Source: Phragmitibacter flavus (GTDB taxonomy: Bacteria > Verrucomicrobiota > Verrucomicrobiia > Verrucomicrobiales > Verrucomicrobiaceae). Taken from it: 64,000 bases of DNA. A program made the translations under genes and the position numbers. Below the pieces are notes generated by a model. The model saw only the letters and a list, made by a program, of their open reading frames with translations, searched no databases and was not told the origin of the DNA. The stretch lies in the NCBI RefSeq assembly GCF_005780165.1, contig NZ_VAUV01000010.1, forward strand, positions 62,001-126,000, written 5' to 3'. Positions 27,480 through 34,593 of this stretch are shown piece by piece (position 1 is the stretch's first letter; each line of letters begins with the position of its first letter).

Positions 27480-28214
27480 CTAAAAACTACCTCGTCGGTC
27501 GCTGGCTTTGCTGGGCGGCATGTAGATGGGTTTGGGGATGGGGCCCATTCCGGCATCGCCTGCGGCGGATTGTTCGCGAATGGCTTTGCCGATGGCCTTG
27601 GCGAGAGTTGCCCGGTAGCGTTCGGTTTTTAGCAGTTGGGCTTCCCTTGAGTTGGTGAGGTAACCACCTTCAAGGAGCACGCAGGGGATTAGGGGGTTGC
27701 GGGTGAGGCGCAGTCGGCGTCGCACAAGTCCGCGATTGCCGTTTTTGTAGGGGGTGACGGCGCTGAGTTCGCGTTGAATGCGTTTGGCGAGGGAGTAGCT
27801 ATCGCTGCGCCAGTAGTAGGTTTCGGGTCCGGCGATGCGGCGCGGGCCGTGATTGAAGTGGATGCTGATGAGGACGGCGTCGCCATAGCGGTTGGCTTTG
27901 CGGACGCGGTCATCGAGGTCGACAAAATGGTCGCTGTCGCGGATGAGCACGACCTTGAATTGATTTTGCAGGTCGGCTTTGAGTTTGCGGACGACGTCGG
28001 TGACAACGGCTTTTTCTTGTAGTCCATTGGCCACCGCACCGGTGTCGCGTCCGCCGTGACCTGCATCCAGAATGACGGTGGAGAAGTTTTGGGGACCTGG
28101 ACGGTCGCCGTATTGACTTCGGTTGCCGCCCATTTGCATGGAGCCGCAGGAGGAAAGCAGGCAGGTGAGGAACAGCAGGGGGAAGAATTGGGAAATTGGC
28201 ACGATGGAAAGCAA
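27480..28214 (-). CDS. N-acetylmuramoyl-L-alanine amidase, lipoprotein
   Basis: Zinc amidase of the Amidase_3 family, cleaving the lactyl amide between MurNAc and the stem peptide. Motifs: FSTVILDAGHGGRDTGAVANG (first zinc histidine), glutamate in LQEKAVV, DAVLISIHFNHGP (zinc histidine) and CVLLEGGYLTN (catalytic glutamate). A hydrophobic stretch ending in lipobox LLSSC shows it is a membrane-anchored lipoprotein. The frame stays open to ATG 28448, but that would overlap the divergent gene and put the lipobox about 100 residues in; TTG 28214 or GTG 28202 fits a signal peptide better. Exact start uncertain. Confidence 0.85.
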   Translation of the reverse strand: MLSIVPISQFFPLLFLTCLLSSCGSMQMGGNRSQYGDRPGPQNFSTVILDAGHGGRDTGAVANGLQEKAVVTDVVRKLKADLQNQFKVVLIRDSDHFVDLDDRVRKANRYGDAVLISIHFNHGPRRIAGPETYYWRSDSYSLAKRIQRELSAVTPYKNGNRGLVRRRLRLTRNPLIPCVLLEGGYLTNSREAQLLKTERYRATLAKAIGKAIREQSAAGDAGMGPIPKPIYMPPSKASDRRGSF

Positions 28215-28425
28215 ATAGGGACGCGGGGATTGAATGAGCAGTGGTTCGCATTTTCCGTGCTCAAGTGACTTTGGAAAGTGCGTTGTTTTGAACAAGGGGT
28301 TGAAAGTTGCTGTGGAGACGGGAGGTATTTGAGAGGCGACTTGATCTCGCGTCTCGATTTTGCATGGACGCGGGAAGGGTTGTTTGATTAGGTTCAGTGG
28401 TGTAGGTCCAATTTGATTTTGTGTT

Positions 28426-29484
28426 ATGAAACGTCGATTATTTGTCAAACAAGCGGGTGCGGCTTTTGCCGTAGGTTCGGGTTCGGTTTTGGGGTTTCCT
28501 GCGATTTTGAAGGGGGCGGAGTCGGAGAGGCCGGTGATTGGCGAGGGGGATCTGCGATTTTCCTGTGAGCATGATTGGGGGACCTTGCCGGATGGGCATA
28601 CCTACGGGGGCGCGTCCCACGGGGTGGCTTTCGACAGTCAGGGGAACGTTTACATTTCGCACACCGGTGGGCCGGGGAGTGTTTTTGTTTTTGATCCGGC
28701 TGGGAAGTTCATGAAATCGCTGGCACCGCAGCATCAGGGCAACGGTCATGGCCTCGACATTCGCAACGAGGGTGGGGTGGACTTTATTTATCTTTCGCCC
28801 AATACGCCGAAAAATGCGCCAGCACCGATGAAGGCGACCAAGATGACGCTGTCGGGTGAAGTGGTTTGGGAGGGCGGTCCGCCGCCGGAATCGCATCGGT
28901 ATGACAACAAGGAGCCGTTCAACCTGACCAGCACCAGTTTTTGTCCCGATGGTGGCTGGCATGTGGGCGACGGTTATGGAAGCCACTTTCTGCACCGCTA
29001 CGACAAGGATGGAAAGTATCTGGCAAGTTTCGGCGGGAAAGGCAAGGAACCGGGGCAGTTTGCGACACCGCATGGGCATTGGTTTGATGATCGTGAAGGG
29101 GTGGATCAACTGGTGGTTTGTGACCGGGCGAATGCGCGGCTGCAATTGATGACGGTTGACGGCGAGGTGCTGGGGCAGGGACCAGCGATTGAGTCGCCGG
29201 CGTCACTGGACATCCGAGGGGATGTGATGGTGTGCACGGAGATCTTTATTGGTCGCGTGGCATTCCTGGACAAAAAACATCAAGTGATTGCGCGTCTGAG
29301 TGAAGATGCGGAGTGGAACAAGATGATCAAAGAAACGAAAGGATTCCGTGCGCTGGCCAATCGCCCGAAGTGGAAAGCGGGCATGTTTGTGCATCCTCAT
29401 GACGCGACTTTTGACCGCGACGGAAATTTGTTTATCGCCGAGTGGGTGGAGGGCGGACGGGTGTCGAAGTTGACGAAGGTGTGA
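28426..29484 (+). CDS. Exported NHL-repeat/six-bladed propeller protein with twin-arginine-like signal
   Basis: A 352-residue protein. The N-terminus MKRRLFVKQAGAAFAVGSGS has RRLFV followed by a hydrophobic stretch, as in Tat substrates. The body contains repeated propeller strands: SHGVAFDSQGNVYISHTGG, GSVFVFDPAGKFMKSL, FATPHGHWFDDREGVDQLVV and HPHDATFDRDGNLFIAEW, typical of NHL/peptidyl-alpha-hydroxyglycine lyase-like folds. No catalytic assignment can be made. The stop is two bases from the stop of the convergent phosphatase gene, leaving no room for a separate terminator. Confidence 0.82.
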   Translation: MKRRLFVKQAGAAFAVGSGSVLGFPAILKGAESERPVIGEGDLRFSCEHDWGTLPDGHTYGGASHGVAFDSQGNVYISHTGGPGSVFVFDPAGKFMKSLAPQHQGNGHGLDIRNEGGVDFIYLSPNTPKNAPAPMKATKMTLSGEVVWEGGPPPESHRYDNKEPFNLTSTSFCPDGGWHVGDGYGSHFLHRYDKDGKYLASFGGKGKEPGQFATPHGHWFDDREGVDQLVVCDRANARLQLMTVDGEVLGQGPAIESPASLDIRGDVMVCTEIFIGRVAFLDKKHQVIARLSEDAEWNKMIKETKGFRALANRPKWKAGMFVHPHDATFDRDGNLFIAEWVEGGRVSKLTKV

Positions 29485-29486
29485 GG

Positions 29487-30149
29487 TCAGCCTGAGAGGA
29501 GAGAAGGATTCAGCAGGTCTCTCGGGTGATCGATGAGGATTTTGGCACCGTTGGCGAGCAATTCCGCTTCGTCGCGAAATCCCCATCGGACGCCGATGGG
29601 AATCATGGCCGCGCGGGTGGCCATCTCCATGTCGATCCCCGAATCACCGATATAGGCGGCGTCTTCTGGCGCGACGCCGAGAGAAGCCAGCATGTCTAGC
29701 GCGGCGGCGGGATCGGGTTTGCGCGGAACGTCGTCGCGGGCACCACGGACTTCAAAGAAGGGAATACCCGGGAAGAAGTGATCGCAGCAGAGGGTGGTGA
29801 AGGCTTGGGGTTTGTTGGAAAGGACGCCGATGGCATGTCCTTGGGCGTGCATTTGATGGAGGGCGTCAAGCATGCCTTCGTAGGGTTTGGATTGCAGGTT
29901 CCAGGTGTCGGCGTAGTGACGCTGGTAGTCGGCGACGCGGGCATCGAGTTCACCACGCGCCAAGGCCTCGGGCGGCAGGGCACGTTCAACCAGGGCGCGA
30001 ACCCCGTCTCCGATGTAGAGGGGGAAAACCTCCATTGGTTGGGTGGGATAGTGGTGCTCGGCGAGCATGCGATTGATGGCATCGGCGAGGTCGGCAATGG
30101 AGTCGAGCAGGGTGCCGTCGAGATCGAAAATGAAAGTGGAAAGAGGCAT
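29487..30149 (-). CDS. gph: HAD-family phosphoglycolate phosphatase-like hydrolase
   Basis: A 220-residue HAD phosphatase. Motif I is FIFDLDGTLLDS with both aspartates, motif II GVLSNKPQ, motif III lysine in VPRKPDPAAALDML, and motif IV YIGDSGIDMEMA with the metal-binding acidic pair. The helical cap lies between residues 15 and 85. This set matches Gph, which dephosphorylates 2-phosphoglycolate formed by DNA repair or Rubisco oxygenation, but related HADs act on other phosphates, so the name is by family likeness. Confidence 0.82.
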   Translation of the reverse strand: MPLSTFIFDLDGTLLDSIADLADAINRMLAEHHYPTQPMEVFPLYIGDGVRALVERALPPEALARGELDARVADYQRHYADTWNLQSKPYEGMLDALHQMHAQGHAIGVLSNKPQAFTTLCCDHFFPGIPFFEVRGARDDVPRKPDPAAALDMLASLGVAPEDAAYIGDSGIDMEMATRAAMIPIGVRWGFRDEAELLANGAKILIDHPRDLLNPSLLSG

Positions 30150-30312
30150 GGTCAGTCTTGGACGTTAGCGAGGGTGTGATCGTAGGCAATTTTGATTCAG
30201 ACTCGGCATGATGATTGCACTGCGAGAGCGGCGATATCATTTGTTCAGCTTTGCGAATTATTTCGTTGCTAAAAGGAGTGATTGAGGAACTCTGTATTTT
30301 GCCTTTCCGTCT

Positions 30313-30873
30313 ATGCCTGTAACCCCTTCAGATTTGCTTGATGATGCATCTGCTTTGGCAGCTGAATCAACGTTGGCGCCTGCTTCTGAAGAAGTGACCA
30401 CACCCCTCTTGGGGGCGGCCCCGGTGTTGTTTCGTCCCAATGTGGCGGCCATCATCTTGAACATGGACAATGCCATGCTGGTCGCGCAGCGTTCAGGGAT
30501 GAAGACTTCCTGGCAATTCCCGCAAGGTGGAGTGGATACCGGCGAGACTTTGGAAGAAGCGCTCTATCGCGAAGTGGAAGAGGAAGTGGGTTTGAAACCC
30601 GAGTTGCTGCAGCTGCTGGACCGCAAAGGCGGCTATCGCTATGAATTTCCCAAGGGCCGATTGAAATATGGTGTCTACGGCGGGCAGGAGCAGGTGTATT
30701 ATTTGTGCCGGTTTCTCGGCAAGGATCGCGATGTGAATCTGGATCACAAGTGTCGCGAATTTGATCGCTGGCGCTGGTTGAAACCCGAAAAATTCGACAT
30801 GGAATGGGTGCCCAAGTTCAAGCGCCACGTGTATCAAAGGGTGTTCAAGGATTTTTTTGGGATTGAGAAGTGA
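30313..30873 (+). CDS. rppH: Nudix RNA pyrophosphohydrolase-like protein
   Basis: A 186-residue Nudix hydrolase. The Nudix box is complete: GGVDTGETLEEALYREV followed by EEEVGL. It opens with FRPNVAAIILNMDNAMLVAQR and has WQFPQGGV, as in RppH/NudH proteins that remove pyrophosphate from 5'-triphosphate RNA and so start mRNA decay. The ending RWRWLKPEKFDMEWVPKFK matches too. About 40 N-terminal residues rich in Ala, Ser and Asp precede the domain and are not part of the family. If the ATG at 30313 is right, this tail is disordered; a later start was not evident. Confidence 0.88.
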   Translation: MPVTPSDLLDDASALAAESTLAPASEEVTTPLLGAAPVLFRPNVAAIILNMDNAMLVAQRSGMKTSWQFPQGGVDTGETLEEALYREVEEEVGLKPELLQLLDRKGGYRYEFPKGRLKYGVYGGQEQVYYLCRFLGKDRDVNLDHKCREFDRWRWLKPEKFDMEWVPKFKRHVYQRVFKDFFGIEK

Positions 30874-30938
30874 TGACGGGGTGGGACCTGCGATAAGGTG
30901 GAGAGTGGTGCCCCAGGATTGAAGAGCTGGGTGGAGCG

Positions 30939-31175
30939 TTCGGGAAGTCGCTTTCGGTGTCCGGGAGGAGGCGTTTAGTGTCCGGCTTGGCGCGTCGTGC
31001 AACCGGGAAGGCGCTTTCAGCGTCTAGGATGTCGCGTGCAGTGTCCGGAAAGGCGCGTGCAATTTCCGGCAAGGCAATTGAAGTGTTTTGGAAGGCACTT
31101 CAGGTGTCCAGAAAGGTCTGTGCAGCGTCCGGGAAGGCAAATACAGTGTTAGGGAAGGCGTGTGCGGTTTCCGGG
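30939..31175. repeat. Degenerate 21-bp tandem repeat, 11 copies plus partial
   Basis: Eleven consecutive 21-base units plus six further bases run from 30939 to 31175 with no insertion or deletion in the period. The approximate consensus is TCCGGGAAGGCGCGTGCAGTG over one unit (21 bases, given here in parts: TCCGGGAAGG then CGCGTGCAGTG). Copies differ from each other at several positions. The plus-strand frame from 30957 to 31292 reads the array as a 7-residue pattern like S-G-K-A-x-x-V, but frames on the minus strand are open as well, so I do not call a gene. The array lies just left of the integron cassettes. Confidence 0.9.
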
Positions 31176-31285
31176 ACCGGGGAGGCTGATCCGGATTCGC
31201 CAACTCAAGACGATCTCCCCTTGCTCGTGATCGATCCATTGCTGCCGTCCGATGGGGACCCCTATTGGAAAATTCTGTTATTTAT

Positions 31286-31404
31286 GGTGTAAAATAACAC
31301 CTCTATTCTCGCCTAAATCTCCAAATTTGAAGAATAACACCCGGAAATCGGTGTTATTTAACATGCCAAAACAGATCACCTCTCGAAAAACCTTCAAATT
31401 TGAA
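31286..31404. repeat. AT-rich block with inverted and direct short repeats
   Basis: The 9-mer AATAACACC occurs at 31293-31301 and 31333-31341, and its reverse complement GGTGTTATT at 31350-31358; the last two form a perfect 9-bp stem with an 8-base loop. The first copy follows GGTGT (31286-31290), giving a second weak hairpin. In addition CAAATTTGAAG occurs twice, at 31322-31332 and 31394-31404. The block is AT-rich unlike its neighbours and ends about 45 bases before the first cassette boundary. Role unknown; a terminator, regulatory or recombination site are possible. Confidence 0.75.
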
Positions 31405-31462
31405 GCATATAGGGTGATTCTATCCTTCAAAACGTTATATTAATCCTCTGTTCTGCCAAGAA

Positions 31463-31867
31463 ATGAAGACCGTTGCTTCCGCATGTGCGCTCAGCATAGT
31501 GATGCTTCTCCTCGGAGCATGCGGGCGCGAACACACTGATCGAGCGGAGATTAAGAGCGAGATCGAACTTCAGAGGAATCAAGGATGGGATTTCGTCGAG
31601 ATGGTAGGTGAAGCCCATTCAACTCCTGTGATGAGGGAGATTCGACATTCCGACGCCAGTGGATCTTTGACCGTTCACGCTGGGAACACTGGAGTGGACG
31701 GCTACGGAGATCGTTCGCAATCTTTTGATAAAACATTTAAGAAGGATGGATTCGATTATCTTGAGGTGAAGATCATGACGTCGCCTGCTGATGGCTACTG
31801 TCTCGTCTTCCAGAAGCCACGGGGGACGATCAACAATAGTGCTTCCACGCCACAGAAGAATAATTAA
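31463..31867 (+). CDS. Cassette 1: small lipoprotein of unknown function
   Basis: A 134-residue protein. MKTVASACALSIVMLLLGAC is a lipoprotein signal with lipobox LLGAC, so the mature protein should be anchored to a membrane. The rest is hydrophilic, with a predicted mixed alpha/beta pattern (RNQGWDFVEMVGE, GFDYLEVKIMTSPADGYCLVF) and no family that I recognise. The ATG lies seven bases after the R' box at 31450-31456, and the stop lies three bases before the attC R'' box, the tight fit usual for integron cassettes. Confidence 0.75.
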   Translation: MKTVASACALSIVMLLLGACGREHTDRAEIKSEIELQRNQGWDFVEMVGEAHSTPVMREIRHSDASGSLTVHAGNTGVDGYGDRSQSFDKTFKKDGFDYLEVKIMTSPADGYCLVFQKPRGTINNSASTPQKNN

Positions 31868-31870
31868 GAT

Positions 31871-31999
31871 GCAGAACAAGCCGAGACACAGCAACCCCTA
31901 TCAGCCGCCCTGTTTACATGCTCTCCCTTATTTTCAACCTCAACCCCGTGATCGATGTGCGCCCTCGCTGATAGGGGTGCGTGCTCTTTGACGTTCGGC
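31871..31999 (+). other. attC-like recombination site 1
   Basis: R'' GCAGAAC (31871-31877) and R' GTTCGGC (31993-31999) bound a 129-base site. The left arm 31883-31905 pairs with the right arm 31967-31986 along 20 base pairs once three A residues of the left arm are left unpaired. These bulges match the extrahelical bases that let IntI choose the strand. The right end CTCTTTGACGTT is shared with site 2. Confidence 0.85.
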
Positions 32000-32036
32000 A
32001 TCGTCACGTTTTTCTTCAATCCACACCAATACAACC

Positions 32037-32537
32037 ATGAAAAAACTCTGCGTTATCATCACGCTCCTATGTGGTGCAAACCTGCTGCTTGCGGATTCGC
32101 CTTTCCAACGCGAGTTAAAGCAGTTGCATGAGCAGCACGAAAAGGCAGTGGCAGCAGCCGTAGATCCAGTCAATCGTCGTCATCAGGCTGCACTCGAGCA
32201 GTTGCTACGGCGTGCAACTCAAAGCAACGATCTTCAAACTGCCGTCCAGATTCAAGAAGCGCTGGCTGCCCTCGGCGTCGTTCAAGGTATGGACGCCGGG
32301 AGCGTCATCGGCAAATGGACATTCCGCCCCGCATCACGGCCCCCTGTCGACCGCGAGTTGAAACCAGATGGGACCGTAACCAAGGAGGGAGGAGGAACAG
32401 GAACATGGAAAATCGAGGGCAACACTCTGAAAATCCGATACCCTGACGGCTCGACCGATTTCAAGCTTCCAGTTCGCAATGGAAAACTGATAGGGCGCGG
32501 ACACAGTGGTGACAAAATCATTGCTGAGCGCAAATAG
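32037..32537 (+). CDS. Cassette 2: secreted protein of unknown function
   Basis: A 166-residue protein with a signal peptide (MKKLCVIITLLCGANLLLAD). A helical segment rich in Glu, Gln and Ala (residues 22-85, FQRELKQLHEQHEKAV) is followed by a small beta-rich domain: VIGKWTFRPASR, GTVTKEGGGTGTWKIEG, LKIRYPDGSTDFKLP. The second half resembles lipocalin-like or DUF-type domains appended to secreted Verrucomicrobia proteins; no function is assigned. The gene fills its cassette between attC sites 1 and 2. Confidence 0.72.
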   Translation: MKKLCVIITLLCGANLLLADSPFQRELKQLHEQHEKAVAAAVDPVNRRHQAALEQLLRRATQSNDLQTAVQIQEALAALGVVQGMDAGSVIGKWTFRPASRPPVDRELKPDGTVTKEGGGTGTWKIEGNTLKIRYPDGSTDFKLPVRNGKLIGRGHSGDKIIAERK

Positions 32538-32548
32538 CTCCACCACAA

Positions 32549-32683
32549 CGCCAACAAGGCGCGACATGACAACCCCTACCAGCCGTTCTGCTAAGATGCT
32601 TTTCAGCCACTACAACCTCAACCCCGCGTTCGACGCGCGCCGCCGCTGGTAGGGGTGCGTGCTCTTTGACCTTGACGTTCGCC
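32549..32683 (+). other. attC-like recombination site 2
   Basis: R'' CGCCAAC (32549-32555) and R' GTTCGCC (32677-32683) bound 135 bases. ACCCCTACCAGC (32572-32583) pairs perfectly with GCTGGTAGGGGT (32645-32656), and the stem continues outward with bulged A residues. The stretch AGGGGTGCGTGCTCTTTGAC is identical to site 1, so both sites belong to one attC subfamily. The cassette-2 R'' lacks one base relative to its GTTCGGC start. Confidence 0.82.
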
Positions 32684-32703
32684 TAGCTAACAGCGCCACT
32701 CGT

Positions 32704-33198
32704 ATGTTTGTCTTATACTCAGTTGCTGGAGTTGTTGCTGCCTTGATTGGCTACGTTGTCTGGATTGAGATCAGGGCTCAGCGCATGTGGGTCATATCGA
32801 TCCACACCTATGAAGGATTCCCGTTGCTGCTTCGTCATATTGATCGATTGCCATTTCCTTCTCGCCGCAAGGAGCTTCCAACGTTGTCCATCATAACTCA
32901 CACGTTCTCAGAGCGATCACCCGACGAACTTCCTGAACCCGCATACAATGACGATCTGGCGGAGTTGGACTTGGCCATGATCACAGTCATGCGAGACCGC
33001 CGAATCGGTTCGCCCGTGCTGATTGAGACGTTCGGAGGAAAGTGCATTTACTATCACTACGTTGTTGATCGCCACAGCGCAAAGCGACAATTCCAGAAAG
33101 CTAGACTTCTCTTTCCAGATGAGATGATTGATTTTGACACCCGGGAGGATCCCGAATGGGGTTTCATTGATCGCTATGCGAAGAACTACTTTCCATAG
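32704..33198 (+). CDS. Cassette 3: membrane-anchored protein, possibly DUF695-like
   Basis: A 164-residue protein with one N-terminal membrane segment (MFVLYSVAGVVAALIGYVVW) and a soluble domain. GSPVLIETFGGKCIYYHYVV and DPEWGFIDRYAKNYF recall the end of DUF695 domains, but the match is by eye only. The frame could start with GTG 32659, which lies inside attC site 2 upstream of the R' box; ATG 32704 lies inside the cassette and opens directly with the membrane segment, so I prefer it. Confidence 0.7.
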   Translation: MFVLYSVAGVVAALIGYVVWIEIRAQRMWVISIHTYEGFPLLLRHIDRLPFPSRRKELPTLSIITHTFSERSPDELPEPAYNDDLAELDLAMITVMRDRRIGSPVLIETFGGKCIYYHYVVDRHSAKRQFQKARLLFPDEMIDFDTREDPEWGFIDRYAKNYFP

Positions 33199-33245
33199 CA
33201 GATTGTCTAGAGCATGACTATTGAGCAGACCATTGGCCAGACAAA

Positions 33246-33371
33246 GGCGAATAAGGCGCGGCTGGACAACCGCTGGGGCTGCTATGTTGGCCATGCTTTC
33301 CATAACTTTAGCCCTCCTGCCGTCTCCACGCTCACCCCCGCTCCAGCGGTGCCATCGCTTAGAGGTTCGAC
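33246..33371 (+). other. attC-like recombination site 3
   Basis: R'' GGCGAAT (33246-33252) and R' GTTCGAC (33365-33371) bound 126 bases. TGGACAACCGCTGGGGC (33263-33279) pairs with the segment from 33340 to 33354 (GCTCCAGCGGTGCCA) with one G-A mismatch and two unpaired A residues on the left arm. The internal sequence differs from sites 1 and 2, as expected for attC sites of different origin. Confidence 0.82.
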
Positions 33372-33377
33372 AAGACA

Positions 33378-34559
33378 ATGAAGAGTTCGCGCTACATGCT
33401 ACCAATCGTTGCGTTGGCGCTTTTTCCATCTGCCGCATCGGCCAATGCGGGAACACCCCTAATGTGGGCATCCATGCTTCACTTGGCGATCGGGAATGCC
33501 ATTATTGGAATCCTTGAGGGATTGTTACTCGCATGGATGTTTAAGTGCTCAAAGCGGAAGGCGATTTTGACCCTGATTGTGGCAAATTACGCATCTGCCT
33601 GGGCTGGAGGTTTATTCGTTGTCGGTTACTTGGCCGCCCTGCCGGACATTACGATTCATACACTCCAGTATTGGTTTCTGGTTTTCGTTATTGTTGCTTT
33701 TATCGTCACGCTCCTGATTGAACTCCCCTTCTTCTGGTTCGCTCTGCGTCCACAAAATTATTCTTGGCGAAGAGCCTTAGTTGCAACCCCAGTGATCCAT
33801 GGGATCAGTTACGTGTTGCTTTTTGGCTGGTATTGGATGGCGAGTGGAACTTCGATGATCACTAGACTCGAAGTAGTGCCAATGGATGAGATGGCGATTT
33901 CGGAGCCTCATTTACTCTACTTCATATCCCGAGAAGGCAATCAGGTTTTACGCATGGATATCGGTGATTCTAGTGCCCCTCAGCCTATTTCAGAATTAAC
34001 AGCGCATCACCGGAATGATCGTCTCTTCGTTCGTCCACGTGATGAATCAGGTTTTGACCTTTTCGTTTACCTCGATTCGGAGGATGGGGGCGCTGAGACA
34101 GAATCACGGATTTTGGAGGACTTTTCAGAGCAAGCCCCTGTTGAGTGGCGCATTGCTGAAGGACATTCTGAAAAGGCCGAGGGTTCGTGGTTCAACTTTG
34201 GCCCGGTTCCCGCCATCGGCCCACAATCCAACTGGGCGTTCCGAACCGGTTTTTGGCCGACCGAGGGAATAAGCGGAAAGAACGAGAAGACAGGGGAAGA
34301 GGTGCACTACGCCCTTGAGCTTCCGTTTGCAGCTTGGCCAGTGCGCAACGCTACCCAAATTGCAGGCGATTACGTTGTTACACAGCTAGGCGACGATCAG
34401 ATTTGCTTGATGCATTTGGAATCTGGAAGAATTGCCCTCTTAGCCCGAGGCAAGGGGCCAATCGTTGCAAAACCACAAACGTCGAACAAGGCAGTCGACT
34501 CAACGGCTACCCGCGTCGCGCCTCCTGCAGAGCAGGAGACGCACCACGGGCAGCCGTGA
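33378..34559 (+). CDS. Cassette 4: multi-pass membrane protein with C-terminal soluble domain
   Basis: A 393-residue protein with an N-terminal signal-like segment and four or five hydrophobic helices up to about residue 165 (AIGNAIIGILEGLLLAWMF, FLVFVIVAFIVTLLIELPF, ISYVLLFGWYWMASG). A soluble domain of about 220 residues follows and may be propeller-like (HLLYFISREGNQVLRMD, FDLFVYLDSEDGGAE). No family is recognised. The last 25 residues or so are encoded inside attC site 4, so the tail depends on the recombination site and may not be native to the protein. Large for a cassette gene. Confidence 0.72.
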   Translation: MKSSRYMLPIVALALFPSAASANAGTPLMWASMLHLAIGNAIIGILEGLLLAWMFKCSKRKAILTLIVANYASAWAGGLFVVGYLAALPDITIHTLQYWFLVFVIVAFIVTLLIELPFFWFALRPQNYSWRRALVATPVIHGISYVLLFGWYWMASGTSMITRLEVVPMDEMAISEPHLLYFISREGNQVLRMDIGDSSAPQPISELTAHHRNDRLFVRPRDESGFDLFVYLDSEDGGAETESRILEDFSEQAPVEWRIAEGHSEKAEGSWFNFGPVPAIGPQSNWAFRTGFWPTEGISGKNEKTGEEVHYALELPFAAWPVRNATQIAGDYVVTQLGDDQICLMHLESGRIALLARGKGPIVAKPQTSNKAVDSTATRVAPPAEQETHHGQP

Positions 34560-34579
34560 GTCACCTTTGGACGTTGACA
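34481..34579 (+). other. attC-like recombination site 4
   Basis: R'' GTCGAAC (34481-34487) is the exact complement of this cassette's start GTTCGAC at 33365. The R' box is GTTGACA (34573-34579), preceded by CTTTGGAC. GACTCAACGGCT pairs with AGCCGTGAGTC with one unpaired A, and TCCTGC/GCAGGA-type inner pairing continues the stem. At 99 bases it is shorter than sites 1-3. The stop codon of the cassette gene lies inside it at 34557-34559. Confidence 0.83.
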
Positions 34580-34593
34580 TCGCACTTCACATC

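Noticed and set aside
30957-31292. Possible small protein of 7-residue repeats
   Set aside because: It reads the 21-bp array, but other frames on both strands are open too and there is no ribosome-binding site; kept as a repeat, not a gene.
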